Of a stretch of 64,000 nt of DNA, positions 23,773 through 36,311 are shown piece by piece. The translations under genes were made by a program, and so were the position numbers. The DNA is taken from assembly GCA_022419385.1 (NCBI GenBank), contig JAJUBI010000006.1, forward strand, positions 434,001 through 498,000. Reading direction: 5' to 3'. This DNA comes from Paraconiothyrium sp. Pb-2020 (Eukaryota; Ascomycota; Dothideomycetes; Pleosporales; Didymosphaeriaceae). Each line of letters begins with the position of its first letter. Position 1 is the first letter of the stretch. The notes below the pieces were generated by a model, which was given only the letters and a program-made list of their open reading frames with translations, was not told where the DNA came from and searched no databases.

Positions 23773-25055
23773 ACGCTTTCCTTCCACCACATTGAAAGTC
23801 CCTCGGCGACCATTTAGCATATACCTGTCTATTCTTACTATTGCTATTCCAGGGCGAGGGTTGGGGAGGTGCCACGGGGGTGGGGCAGAATGAATGGCAT
23901 ATGGAGGTGCGTTGAACGCTTGCCGATCGACAACCACAAAACACGGAAATCTTCTTCACTACAGTCGTTGAGAAAATACAAGCGTTGATCTTTAGCATCT
24001 TCTAGTCTTTTGCATGTATCGTATTCCCTTCTTATTTTCCTTTTGTTGTTTTCTTGGATTAGATGTGGATGACTCGATATCAGAGTCGCGAAGCAGATAC
24101 CCTTTGTTACTGTTCTTGTAGTTTTGCAAGTGGGATGGATGGGGGAAGGGGGAGTGTATAGCGGGGGCCCGTAACTCTTGAGGAGGTAATTGGGCAGATG
24201 AAGGTGTTCTTTATGACTGGATGGACGACAAGGCTTGAGGCCGATTGACAGAATAGCTAGCTGAATATCACTTTTGATGATTTAACATGGTGTGGCACTT
24301 TGTGAGGCGCTCTGTGGAATGGTCTCGAAGAGGGGGCGAAGGGTGAGGCTGGAATGAAGGGATCGATGTCATGTCGCGGGCGTGACTGGAAGTGTTTCGC
24401 ATTGGTGCTGCGTCTCGAAATAGGAAACCTTGCGAGAGGCGTATTATGTAAGGAGCGAGTCATAGGATTATGTGGTTGTGGCTCGCTATATGTCGGACCG
24501 AGGTGCCGTGGAAAGCTTGGCGGTGGGGGATCAACGAGGAATCACTTGCAACGTGTGTGAGCCAATATGATATAACTAAGCATTGAAATGCGGGTCGCTT
24601 CCACATGTAGGAATTCCGCCCATTTTCATCGTGTAATTTGGTAGAGAGGCTGTCATAAGCGAGTTGTTGCGACGGACTCCCGTAGGCGCGGAGTATCGCT
24701 TCAATGTCCTTTGGGCTGCACTTGTCCTAATGCGGTTTAAGGTCCCTGTCGATGAATTGATGCGCTACTGTAGTTCGCCATGTCTTCTTCCTCCTTCATA
24801 CATAAGTATGGCTTCGTCTGACATCTGTGAGTCAAGAGGGTTGCGTTGACGATCATCGAAAGAGAGATATAATGCGGTAATCTGGGAGAGTGAAAAGTGA
24901 CACTCCAAGGAGTGAGGACACCTGCATCCATCAAGACTTAGGACGCAAAGTACCAGCAACGTGCATTGGTCGCCAAACGAGGTTCGAAAGCCCTACAAGC
25001 CAGCAGGCCCCACCATAGTATTCTCACCTGCTAAACACAAATCCCAAACGCCAAC
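23773..25055. other. Intergenic region
   Basis: 1.3 kb. T-rich 3' flank of the ferritin-like gene, then no recognisable feature up to the MFS gene. Small frames on both strands are not supported. Confidence 0.5.
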
Positions 25056-26779
25056 ATGACCATCCACCAGAACGGCGGTTCGTCAACCTACGTCATGGAG
25101 CCCTCATATCCATCCGTCGAGCTCAACGATCTCTCACGACACATCTCAAAGCCCGAGGATGCGAAGCTTCCCACCCCCAAACCCCCAAGCATCAACGCAA
25201 ATGCAGGCAAGACCCTCCAGGAACAAGATCCGATCGAGAGGCTGCCTTCACCGACGACGCAGGCGGATGCGAAGCTGGAGCGTTGGAATGCGCCGCGGGG
25301 CAACTTGTGGAGGACGTTGGCAGCGTTTTGGAGCTTTGTGGTTATGGGGGCTAATGATGCTGCTTATGGTGCTTTGATCCCATATGTATGTGCGCTGCAG
25401 ATCTGATGAGTGGTGGTGTGAAAGCTGACAAGTTGTGTAGCTTCAGAAGTATTATGACCTTACTTTTGTGGTCATTTCGCTGATATTCTTGTCGCCTCTC
25501 ATCGGTATGTATCGTGCTCAGACGTATTGGAATTGGCTAGTTGACAGGATATAGGCTACACTGCGTCAGCACTGCTCAACAACGCTATACATCTCAAATT
25601 TGGTCAACGGGGTGTGGCTTTCCTCTCTCCAGGATGTCACCTCATTTCCTACGTCATTATTTCTGTGCATCCTCCGTACCCTGTTCTAGTGGTTGTCTTC
25701 ATGATAGCAGGATTCGGCAACGGACTCGCAGATGCCGCTTGGAATGCTTGTAAGTCACACCGCATGGAGATTCAAAGTGTGACTCCGCAGACAGGTTCTA
25801 ACAATAATCCAGGGATCGGAAACATGGCGAATGCTAATGAGGTTCTGGGTTTCCTACACGGCTTCTACGGCCTGGGTGCAGTGCTTTCACCGCTCATTGC
25901 TACGACCATGATCACTAAGGGCCAGCGCCTGCCGTGGTACACGTTCTACTATGTCATGGTAAGCCTCTATCTGGGCCTTAATGCCGTCCCATCAAGTACT
26001 AAGCCCGTCGCAACAGATCGGATTAGCTGCCATCGAGCTCGGCACCTCAATCGCAGCCTTCTGGACCGCAACTGGTGCCGTTTTCCGCGCAAACAACGAG
26101 CGCACATCCGACAGCAAGGACAGCCGCATGAAAGAAGCACTAATCCGCATGCCCCATGCACGCATCACCTGGATCTGCGCCATATTCCTCCTAGGCTACG
26201 TCGGTATCGAAGTCGCCCTTGGTGGCTGGATCGTCAAGTTCATGCTGGAAGTGCGCAACGGAGGCGACTTTGCAAGCGGCATGGTGGCAACAGGCTACTG
26301 GATGGGTATCACCGTGGGCAGGGTCATCCTGGGATTCGTGACACCGAGGATTGGGGAGAAGTTGGCTATTGCGGTAAGTGGCTTGTCATGCTACTCTCCT
26401 CCCTGCGTCAACGTGAATACTGATATCTCTAATGCAGATCTACCTCCCTCTCACCATGGCCCTCGAGCTCATCTTCTGGCTCGTCCCCCAGTTCTACGTC
26501 TCCGCCGTCGCCGTCTCTCTGCAAGGCTTTCTGATGGGCCCGCTTTTTCCCGCTGTTGTGGTCGTCGCTACAAAACTTCTTCCTAGGCACCTTCACGTCA
26601 GCGCGATTGGGTTTGCGGCTGCTTTCGGCGGCTCAGGCGCTGCGATTTTCCCATTCGCGGTGGGCGCTATTGCTCAGGCGAAGGGGGTGAAAGTGTTACA
26701 GCCGATTGTTCTAGCGCTGCTGGGGGTCATTCTGGCGCTTTGGCTGTGCTTGCCGAGGATTAGGAGGAAGACGGAGTAG
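25056..26779 (+). CDS. MFS transporter, Bsc6-like
   Basis: Six exons: 25056-25385, 25441-25504, 25555-25749, 25813-25958, 26017-26373, 26438-26779; 477 aa. A ~90-residue hydrophilic N-terminus is followed by about 12 hydrophobic spans: first SFVVMGANDAAYGALIPY, then VVISLIFLSPLIGY, LVVVFMIAGFGNGLADAAWN, the central loop, AIFLLGYVGIEVALGGWI, and last LQPIVLALLGVILALWLCLP. The GANDAAYGALIPYLQKYYDL entry and GWIVKFMLEVRNGGDFASGM are typical of the fungal MFS group annotated as bypass of stop codon protein 6, whose substrate is unknown. Introns are 50-64 bp and keep frame throughout. Plasma-membrane location is inferred. Confidence 0.85.
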
Positions 26780-27759
26780 AAAGAGATTGGTAAAGTGGCA
26801 TGATAAGATGGAAGGGATTGCTTTAGTAGAGGAGGTGTGTGCGAAGATGATGCAGTCAAGGAATACATGCATGCGAGGTGTTCATGGTGCGTGCCTAGGT
26901 GGGATCGAATGGAAATTACAGGCGTCGAAATGTAAAATACACAATTGTGTACAGATCTGAGTCGGACTACCGGTTCGCTCGGATTTACTTGAGACTTCGA
27001 TGAATCTGATGCCAAAGCGACTACGAGCTTCCGTCTGCTTGTTGTCTTATACGTCCATCTGCATAGTAATGCGTTTATCTGATATGCCTGTGTTTTCGCT
27101 TGCCACCTCTACTGCGTTCCAGCATTGCTTTCATGGATCTGATCAACTCCTTGTCTGCCCCAAGGAACGATACCGAACGCCGAACCTTCGCTGGAGTGGA
27201 ATCGCCAATTCATCTTGTACTAAGTACTTCGTAGTCGCAAGCCGCTTTCGGATGCGATTGTGATGCTAGTATGACCAGGCTGGTCGCTCTGACCCCCTCT
27301 CACACAACAACAGTGCGCTAGTCTGAATGTCGTCCTTCTCTTCACCTTAAGCATATCACATAAGTGGAAGACACCTGACATCGCGTATGTTGTCTGAAGC
27401 TCGCAGGGTGCTAGTTGTTCGGATGAAACCGTGCACGACGCACGGTCCTTCATGTTTGTCACACTCCTGTCCACCGAACCGTAGCGCCTCAACTCCCTCC
27501 TTCCTCGACCACCCAGCATCTTCAAACTGTCCTTACTAAGAGTACTCCTTCATCAGTACTTCGTCGCTCTGATTTTCGACATCGAAAGCTACCGAACAGC
27601 GGGACGCTTCCGTAATTGAGAGCGCGTACGGAAAAACATACCGGGCACGAAGTTTCCGTCCGTGACCGATATCAGCAGGAATTCACTGCGGTCACATACT
27701 GCGAATGTTTGTAGCAAGACTTGTGCGACTATTTTTTTTCCTAAGTTATTCCTTGCGAT
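26780..27759. other. Intergenic region
   Basis: About 1 kb with nothing recognisable; frames on either strand are short. Confidence 0.5.
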
Positions 27760-28851
27760 ATGGGCGGAGCAACTGTACGCCAAGGCCTGTTTGGGGTATT
27801 GATGGGCATAGCAAATCGGTCCAGGACTCGTCCTAACGTACACTGCTGCGCCTTTTATTCCGTACCAAGTTATGGCTCGAAAAAAAGAAAGACGTGGTCT
27901 AAAGTAGAAAACGCAAAGATGCAAAAGCTTCTCCGCAAGCACACGAGTTTACTTCATGTGGAGAACCTGGAGGCCATGTTTCCTGGACGACGTTACAAGA
28001 CTATTCTGTCGAAATTTAAAGACGAACGTCGTCATAATTCCAACTTATGCCTTCAATCAAAGAGACGCTTCTCGCCTGAAGAGGACAAGTTGCTCATTGA
28101 GGCCAAATCCGCTGGTGAGCGATGGCCATCCATTTGTAAAAAGTTTCCAGACCGAACACCGGAAACGGTGAGGGGGCGATGGTACGACTACCTGTCTCCC
28201 AAGGCTAAAGCGTTGAGAGCGGCAAACAGAGCGGCAAACCCAACCCGATGGAGCTCTGAGGAGCAGGCCGAAATGCGACGACTACGAGACGCGGGACTGG
28301 GCTGGAGTGAAATAGCGGTGAAACTTGGACGGGTAGCTGAGATTGTGCGATGTCATTACGCAGAGACGGTTCCACCGGAGCGGCGCTCAGGAAACTTCTA
28401 CAGAGCTCGTCCTTGGACTCAGGAGGAACGCAAGACGATAGAAGTCATGAGGGACTCCGGAAAGTCTTTCCAGGACATTGGCAAAGTCCTTGGCCGCCAA
28501 CCTGACGGCTGTTCAGCTCAATATTATCTCTCCAAGGACATGCCGCCCTTGGAAAAACCCCACTGGACTGAAGAAGAAACTGCGTTACTTAAAGCGGCTC
28601 TCAAAGATGGCATACCAAACAAGCGAATTAAGGTCCCTGGCAAAAGTACTCGCGCTATCCAGGCAAGAATAGATAGGCTTGGCTTGAACAGGAGGCGCCG
28701 TTGGACATCGGCCGAAGACGCTGTTATTGAAGCCGCCATACAAGAAGGTCTTACAACGAGCCAAATCGCAAGTCGACTTCCTGGCAGAACTCGAATCGCT
28801 ATTACGGGTCGCCGGAGTCTTATCGCAACTGGTAAGGTCACTCTAAAATAA
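27760..28851 (+). CDS. Protein of tandem SANT/Myb-like units
   Basis: Intronless, 363 aa from ATG 27760. At least five and probably six units with the Myb pattern of spaced Trp/aromatic residues can be seen: RKTWSKVENAKMQKLL (~44), KRRFSPEEDKLLIEAK (~100), PTRWSSEEQAEMRRLR (~162), ARPWTQEERKTIEVMR (~222), KPHWTEEETALLKAAL (~266) and RRRWTSAEDAVIEAAI (~309), each followed by an I-A/G-x-x-L/F-P/G-R-T/S turn. This is a nucleic-acid binding architecture; a nuclear transcription or chromatin role is inferred. The first ~45 residues (MGGATVRQGLFGVLMGIANR) are basic with hydrophobic residues and could be a mitochondrial presequence, or the true start may lie at a later Met. It stands alone between two long gene-poor stretches. 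Confidence 0.7.
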   Translation: MGGATVRQGLFGVLMGIANRSRTRPNVHCCAFYSVPSYGSKKRKTWSKVENAKMQKLLRKHTSLLHVENLEAMFPGRRYKTILSKFKDERRHNSNLCLQSKRRFSPEEDKLLIEAKSAGERWPSICKKFPDRTPETVRGRWYDYLSPKAKALRAANRAANPTRWSSEEQAEMRRLRDAGLGWSEIAVKLGRVAEIVRCHYAETVPPERRSGNFYRARPWTQEERKTIEVMRDSGKSFQDIGKVLGRQPDGCSAQYYLSKDMPPLEKPHWTEEETALLKAALKDGIPNKRIKVPGKSTRAIQARIDRLGLNRRRRWTSAEDAVIEAAIQEGLTTSQIASRLPGRTRIAITGRRSLIATGKVTLK

Positions 28852-30261
28852 TATATCCATGGATGTCTTGAACGCACGTGATGTACCAGAGTCTCTTACT
28901 TTTCGACATCGGCCTTCATGTGGTTCATCACGAAAAGCAAGCACGAATCACCCATCTTACAGAAAGTCTCCGGTGTTCTGTGCGAAGAGGCTTCACGTGG
29001 ACCTCATCTTGCAGGTGACGTCGTCTTCCATACAAATTCCGACGCGCGTTGCTCCTTTGGAGATCTTTTGCTCCTTCCTATTCCAGTGTCGGGTCATGCG
29101 CCTTCAGGCTTGCTGCGTACGAGACCATGGAGTGCAGATCCTAGACGAGGAACACCATGATTGTGTATACCTCCGCACGGGGAATCTTCAGCGATCCCAG
29201 CCTAGTCTATGGCCAGCTTGGGACTGTCTGTGGTGTTCAGACGGGCTGCAAAGGATGCAGCTTTCCAGTGACCACACTTTACCCGGAGGCGTTCAGCATC
29301 TCAATGTCGCCCGACAGCGCTGCACTTAGCGTCGTTCCCCAGCAAGCGAGCAAGTACAGTTCCGCGAGCCGAGAGGTCTTGTATGGCGGCAGCTCTGGGC
29401 ACCTCGACATGCATTGCTTGATTGTGAGGATGTTGTCCAATTGACATAGTGGGCAGAAGTCATCACGCCAGTCCGTGAGCAGTTCCCCCGATAACAAGAA
29501 TTGCAGCGCGGCAACAACGCAAGCAAAGAGAAGCCAACCCGGCGCCCAGCGACCGCCAAGTGACAGTCGCTCGGCGGATCGCCCTAATGCTCAGCCATTG
29601 GAGTTTCCTCTGGGCCAAGATGTTCAAGAGGAAGATGTGGCTGTCTGGGGAGGAAAGGTGGGCAAGCGTCGGCCTGGCCGAGGATAAGGCGCGTTGGACT
29701 GCGCAAGATGTTCATGGAGAAACAGAACCGATCGGCTTGGAAACTAGCATCCAGACCACAATGCAAAAACTTCGCCAGTGGAGAAAGTGGATATGAAGAT
29801 GCGGGGTACGTACCGCAACACCACCGACTTTTCGTGATGGCGCGGAGTGTGACGTTACGTCCAGAACCACACCGAGTACCGACGAGGCGTAGCGAACAAG
29901 GGAAAGCTCCGGTGCTCGCACGCGCAAGCAGGGCTGCAGCTCCCAGCAACGCGGGATGCGGGTGACGGCCAAGGGCCGGCTGAGGACTCTGCAGCGAGGC
30001 TCTACTGATTGTAGAGTAGATCCTCGGCCTGGTACCACGCGCTAGCACCCTAAACTGCCTTTATCTAGCGGACACGCGCCGTTTTCTCTCACCCAATTTT
30101 TTTGGTGTTGCTACACATGGCTCGCGATCCATCTCTTACCCGGGCGATTTTCATACATCCTTGATCGATCGCAGCACATGCAATTCGTCGCACGTTTCTT
30201 TTGCCTTCTTCTTAAAGACCTTCGCTAGGAATTTCCGGCGTTGGTGTCGCGATCAACTACA
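28852..30261. other. Intergenic region and permease promoter
   Basis: 1.4 kb. Overlapping frames up to 156 codons on both strands lack splice or family support. The last 200 bp (TTTTTTT tract, pyrimidine-rich) look like the permease leader. Confidence 0.5.
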
Positions 30262-32286
30262 ATGGCTTCCACTGGTATCGACTATGGAACGCCGATGGAC
30301 CACGAGAAAGGTGTGAAGGTCGACCCGGAGAATAATGGCTTACCAGAATATCGCCGCAACTCCATTGCGGTGTCCGTGAAAACGGTTCGTGATTCGACCC
30401 ATCGCAAGCTCAAACCGCGCCACATTCAGCTCATCGGCATCGGTGGAACGATTGGCACAGCGCTATACGTGCAAATTGGCAGAGGGTTGATGAATGGCGG
30501 TCCTGCGAGCTTGTTTCTCGCTTTCTCGATATGGTGGGTGTTCACAACGCCTAAGCGAATTACTTCGCAAACACATGGTAGTGGGAAAACTATACCTGTA
30601 CTCGGGCTAATCGTGTTTTAGGTGCACTTTCATCCTCGCCGTTACCCTATGTGAGCTCTCCCAAACGCAACATGCCCAAGCGCAATGACACGCGAGCCTC
30701 TTTAGACTGCCCAATGCGTCATGTGTCCGTGAAACTAACACCCGTGATCAGGCATGGCTGAAATGGTGTCGTACCTGCCCATCTCTTCGCCCTTTATTCG
30801 ATTTGCTGGTCGCTACGTGGACGAAGCTTTTGGATTCGCTGCAGGCTGGAACTTCTTCATTTTCGAAGCTGCGTTGGTGCCTTTCGAGATTGTAGCGTGC
30901 AACCTGATCATCCATTTCTGGAGTGATATCGTGCCTACAGGAGCTATCATCGCAATCATCCTCTTTCTATATGGGTACGTTTTGTGTAGATTTTATTTCG
31001 CACACGTTCTGATTCGCGGATAGCTTGATCAACCTCCTCGCTGTCAAGTGGTACGGCGAGACCGAGTTCTGGGCAGCGCTGGGGAAAGGTAAGTATTCAC
31101 CACCTTCAAGCAGAAGATCAACAAGCTAATTGAATATCAACCCGCAGTGCTTCTCATCATCGGCCTCATCATCTTCACCTTCATCTCCATGCTCGGCGGC
31201 AACCCCATCAAAGACCGCTACGGCTTCCGCTACTGGAATAATCCAGGCTCCTTCGCCGAGCTCTACCGCGAAGGCAACCTTGGCCGCTTCCTAGGCTTCC
31301 TTCAGTGCCTCATTCAAGCCTCCTTCACCATCGCAGGGCCAGACTACGTCAGCATGGCCGCAGGCGAGGCAGAAAATCCGCGCAAAATCATGCCCAGAGC
31401 GTACAAAGCCGTCTTCTACCGCCTTACCGCGTTCTTCGTCCTTGGAAGTCTCTGCGTAGGCATCAACGTGCCGTTTGATGACCCAGAGCTGAAGGCCGCG
31501 TTCAAGGAAGGAAAGCCTGGCGCGGCAGCGAGCCCGTATGTCGTTGCCATGAACCGTCTCCGAGTCGAAGGTCTCCCGCACATCGTCAACGCCATGGTCC
31601 TCGGCGCCGCCTTCTCCGCCGGGAACTCCTACGTCTACTGCGCCTCACGCTCTCTCTACGGCCTCGCGCTCGAAGGCAAAGCGCCAAGGTTCATGACAAA
31701 ATGCACGAGGCAGGGAGTCCCGTTCTACTGCGTCGCCGTCGTGCTGGTCTTCGCGTGCCTGTCGTTCCTCAACTTGGGAAACAACTCCGCCGTCGTGCTC
31801 GACTGGTTCGTCGCGCTGGTCACGGCGTCGCAGCTCATCAACTTCAGCGTTATGTGCTTCACCTTCCTCGCGTTTTACAAGGCGTGCCATGTCCAGGGCC
31901 TCGATAGGAATTCGCTGCCGTTCAAAGCACCGCTTATGCCGTACGCGGCTTACTACGGGCTCGTGGGTACCTTCATCATGGCGTTCGTAGGCGGGTACAC
32001 CGTCTTCATCGACGACAATTGGAACGTGCCTGACTTCTTGTTCGCGTAAGATTCCCCCCTCTCACTCAACGTCTGGGTAAGACTAATGAACACTAGATAC
32101 ATGATGATCTTCATCTTTCCCGTTCTGTACATCGGCTGGAAGCTCCTCCACAAGACAAAGTACAAAAAGGCCCACGAAATCGATTTGCAAGAGGATCTCG
32201 AGGAGATTGAGGAGTACACGAGGAACTTTGTAGAGGTTGAGGATCAGAATGTGTTTAACAGGTGGATGGATAAGATTTTTGGCTAG
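30262..32286 (+). CDS. Amino acid permease (AAT/YAT family, APC superfamily)
   Basis: Exons 30262-30533, 30622-30650, 30752-30974, 31024-31088, 31148-32045, 32097-32286; 558 aa. The tiny second exon (29 bp) supplies CTFILAVTL between IW and CMAEMVSYLP, matching the family. The first span begins RHIQLIGIGGTIGTALYVQIG, the hallmark of AAT permeases, followed by MAEMVSYLPISSPFIRFAGR, WNFFIFEAALVPFEI, the GNPIKDRYGFRYWNNPGSF loop, SFTIAGPDYVSMAAGEAENP and YCASRSLYGLALEGKAPRF. About 12 membrane spans and a hydrophilic charged C-terminus with EDLEEIEEY. It imports amino acids by proton symport at the plasma membrane; substrate cannot be read from sequence. The intron at 30651-30751 (101 bp) is longer than the others. 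Confidence 0.9.
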
Positions 32287-32683
32287 GAGACGGTGATTGA
32301 GACGCGGCCTGCTTTAGGAGCGAAGGTAGCCTTGGGGATAGACAGGGCTATACGTTCTAGAGTCTCTCTCCTTCGTCCAGTTATTTCGAAGATTCGCAGC
32401 GCCATGTATTATCACACCGTGTCCTGCTATAACGCCGTTACAAGTGTTTGGTAACTTGTTAGGTCTCGAGCGGAAGTTCTATGCTAAAGAAATAATATGA
32501 TTGGTGTCCAGAAGAGCACTCTGTTCTAAATTGATATGAACCATACAAATTTTCAACTTAGGGTTCACTATTATTGTGGTTCGGCCGATATGTATTCAGT
32601 TTTAATTGTATCAAGATTGGAATAGAATATACATGTTACAAATAAAAGTGATACATTATTGAAAGTGGGGCAAACATATGCGA
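32287..32683. other. Convergent intergenic, AT-rich
   Basis: 397 bp between the convergent permease and NLR-like genes; AT-rich, presumably both 3' flanks. Confidence 0.5.
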
Positions 32684-35600
32684 TCAAAACGTGCGACGAG
32701 CGATGAGCTTTGGAGATAGCCGTTGTGATTGTGGTTGTGATTGTGGTTGTGGTTGTGTATGTGGTTGTAAGGACGGATTAGACTTTGGCTTTCCTGTATG
32801 CGGCGCGTCTTTAGGTAATTGTAGTGATGGAGTAGATGCACTCCGAACTGCATAGGGATCAAACCACTCCTCATTCTTGACCATGCAAACTCCTGGCACC
32901 TTCTTTTGGATGGCAGCGAGCTTGTCCCCACGCCCCTGGAGCTTATAGATGCGCATGAGCAACTGTGCAGTTGACATTATGCGGGAATCGCTAGGCGACG
33001 AAGTCTTCGCTCGCATTGCCCTTTCCATGATCTCGACACAGTACTTCTCCGCCTCTGCTATCTTCCCTAACTTGAATTGTATATGAGCGTACCCATATAT
33101 GTTTTGAATCCAATCTGGGTGGTCAAGCGGGATTATTGCGAGTAGTGCTCGAACGATTTCTTCGGCTTCCTTCCATCTTTCTGATATGAAGTATGCTTTG
33201 GCCAGGTTTGATCTTGTCATACTCATTCCAACGTGGTCATCGCCCAACGTTCTTTTGACGACTGGAAGAATATCCTCAAGGATGGTCACAGCTTTATCTA
33301 CGCGCCCTGTCTCGACGTATATCTTTGACAGGTCGTTTACTGACCATAACGTGTACGCATGCTCTTCTCCCAAAATCTGCCGTCTTGTTTGAAGAACGTT
33401 TTCTACTAATCTTTGGGCAGCAAGAAGGTGCTTTTTGCTTGCACATAAGAGCATCCCTAGTTCATTCCGCGTCATTAAAGTCTCCGGGTGTTTCATCCCA
33501 AAGAATCGCTTCTGCAGTCTGAGTACCCAAACCAGTAGCTCGCGAGTTTTTTCTTCTTCACCAAGATGAAGGTATGTTCGAGCTAGATTGAACATGGCGT
33601 TTAAGGTTAGTGGGTCTTCTGGTCCAAGCCGCCTTTGCAACCCGTCTACTGCTCGCTCACCAGTCATTTTCGAAAGTTGTCTCTCACCAGCGAGCCACAA
33701 AGTGAGTGTAATGTCGTTTAGAGCGAGGCAGTAAGGAACGTGTCTTGGCTTCCATAATGGCCAGGTCGCCCACTCTGCAATATACGGACGATGCCAGCGC
33801 AATGTGTCCAACGTTCGTCGCTGAACCTCAATAGCGGTCTTGATGTCGAAAAGATTCCAGAGTGTTTGTCCCAAACTACGTTGAGCACGGATTGTTTCTT
33901 CGTGTCGCCTTCCCAATATATTCTCTCGAATTCGAATTACTCTCTCTTGCAAGCGACGTGCAGTTTTCCATTGGCTTTGCTCTGCGTACACCCACGCATA
34001 TCTTTCCATTTCGGCTGCGATTTGTAGTGTTTCCGACTCTTCCGATCCCCGGGAACTGTACCATTGCAGACATGAATGAATGTGGGGGAGAAGGAGTGCT
34101 CGGAACTGCCGGCCAGATACCTCCAAGTGTGAGGAGATGCATTGGGCCAAGACTGCCATTGTGCACTGGAGCCATTGTGTTTGCTCTGATTCGCTAAGCC
34201 TGTCTCTTGCCCAATTGTGAACGACTGGATGCATCGTGCATAAGCCTTTGCTTGGCTCATACTCGATGATCGAATGATCACACAGAACCCTTATCGCTCT
34301 TCGGAATCTAGCTTGCACTCCTTCGTTCCATATCGGTTGAAGGATATCAGGGCACTGTTTCAAGTGGTATTTTGAAGTTCTGAAGCCTTCCCACGACCTC
34401 TGAAAAATGCGCTCTGGAATTGCCTCGTGATGCATGAAAGCAAATGTATGCATCAAGCCGACTGCATCTCTGTGTTCAACCGATTCTCGGCTTACTATCT
34501 TCTGGAAGGGGATCTCCCAAGTTGCCACGATATTTATCTCATCCACACTCTGCAATCGTGAGTGACTCAATGTGGACTTGCGTTGAGTCAGGTAGTACTT
34601 CAAATATCTATCCAGTGTATAAATATTACGTCGAATGGTTGCACCGGCATGCGCGATTGCGAGGGGCAGATATCCTAGCTCGATAGCGATTCCTTCAGCA
34701 AGTTGCCATTTGCTAGGACTGGTCGGTTGGGAGCTTTGATGAGGAGTTGGATATGCTGCCTTGAGGAGAAGGCTCGTAGCTTCATGAGGTTCCATACCAT
34801 GAAAACGGAGATGACCAGCTGTAGCATGCTCGATAGCATTGGGATTACGAGTCGTAATCAGGATATGGCCATTGCCTTCACTCGGATAGTAATTTGAGAT
34901 ATCTGTATCAGGGTCATCTGCATTGTCCAGAACCAGAAGCCATGGTTGTTTGCAGTGTGAAAGCCAATGAATGGCCGAGGACATTGTTCCCCCTCGTCCT
35001 GTTTGGGCGCCAATCGAAGCAAATCCCGATTCTACGTTCTCTTCGCTGCTGGCATCAATCCAGAAAACTCCCCAGTACCTGATGACTAGAATTTAGTATG
35101 TCTAGAAATACGTGTTGGCTCATGGGTTGGCGTACCTGTGCTTGTTGTCTTCGACATATTTCAAGCAGAATTGGGTTTTTCCGGAGCCGCCCAAGCCATA
35201 AATCACTAATATTTTGGTTCTTTCGTGACCACCATGGTTTTGAATAGAACCAAGCATGGCTTTTACATCGTTTGCGTGCTTATGCCTACCAGTGAAATAC
35301 GTGCTAGGCTTGCGACGGATGAGGCACCATTCATTGTAGCTTGGTGAAGTCGGATCGGCTTCAGGCAGAGATTGATGCTGTGGCTTGAGTAGTTCTTCGG
35401 CTTCATACTGGCGTTTTCGATTCATCAACTCTGCATCTTTCTTCCATCTTGTTTTGATCAGCGCGGGGGCGCTTCTGGCGTAACGAGAGAGTGCTTCAAG
35501 AATGGGATAGAATCTGCGGTCTAATTGACCACTGAACTTGGTCATTGTGGAATGTGTTGCTGTGATGCCACACTTTTCGACATTGTCCCATGCAGGTGCA

Positions 35601-36311
35601 GCCGAAGTTTGGTCGACGACATAAAATTTGTGCGTTCCACGCTCTGTTTCCATTTCCTCCCAAAAGTTAAATATAGAAAATTGTTTCATTAATGGCGCGA
35701 ACTGGTCGTTGATCTCGTTCAACATTTCCGAGCCCTTTAGTAAACTGAGCATAAAATGACTGGGTCCTGGAAAGTGAGAGTCCTGTGATAGAAAGGTATC
35801 CTTGTTGATGCCATTATGAGGTGTTCCCAGGAACAAAATGCCATATGTGCACGTGTATATTGACCGTAGGTGATCAACAGCCCTATTCTTTCGTGAGCTG
35901 GAATAAGCCAAGGCCCGTTTCGCCAAAAGACCCCCAAAACCGTGGCATACAAAGATGATGGGGCGGTCAAAGGCATTTGCGAGTTGACGATCTGCACATA
36001 ACTCGGCCACCAAGTTGTTGGCATGAGCCAGTATGGAGTTTGTGGAACCTACGCCCGGTGATGTGAATGGTTCTGCATTGTAGCTATAGATCAACGTTCG
36101 GAAGTGATGCGACTTTTTCGGTAACAGATCTCTTAACCAGAGAACTTTCGTTGTTGGGTCTGTCCAAGTTTGCACAGCATCTTCGTGAATGTCGTGGATT
36201 GCGACGATGCTGCGCCTGTCAGCCCTGCGCTTACTGTTAATCTGAATGCCAAGAAGCCTACTCGATCGGAGGCCCGATCTCCTGCCGCGGTAAAAGCTTT
36301 GGCTCGGTCAT
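32684..36311 (-). CDS. NLR-like protein: alpha/beta-hydrolase head, NB-ARC, TPR
   Basis: Exons 36311-36262, 36209-35136, 35078-32684; 1172 aa starting MTEPKLLPRQEIGPPID. Residues ~17-240 are a SesB-like alpha/beta-hydrolase domain (DIVAIHDIHEDAVQTWTDP, FVCHGFGGLLAKRALAYSS at ~103, GILFLGTPHNG). The nucleophile elbow reads C-H-G-F-G-G, so the usual Ser is Gly. NB-ARC follows: P-loop YGLGGSGKTQ (~355), Walker B WLLVLDNADDP (~421), HILITTRN sensor. From ~780 come tetratricopeptide repeats of the NLR/kinesin-light-chain type (LGPEDPLTLNAMFNLARTYL, HPETLMTRNELGMLL, GEEHAYTLWSVNDLSKIY). The tail is low complexity. Fungal STAND proteins of this type are thought to act in non-self recognition and cell death. 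The upstream exon was found by frame and by an intron at the same codon as in the paralogue at 39.5 kb. Not truncated. Confidence 0.85.
32722..32768. repeat. TGTGGT/TGTGAT microsatellite inside the NLR-like gene
   Basis: An imperfect 6-bp repeat (TGTGGT and TGTGAT units). Read on the minus strand it encodes alternating His/Gln/Pro/Ser near the C-terminus of the NLR-like protein. The tract keeps frame because units are multiples of three. Confidence 0.85.
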
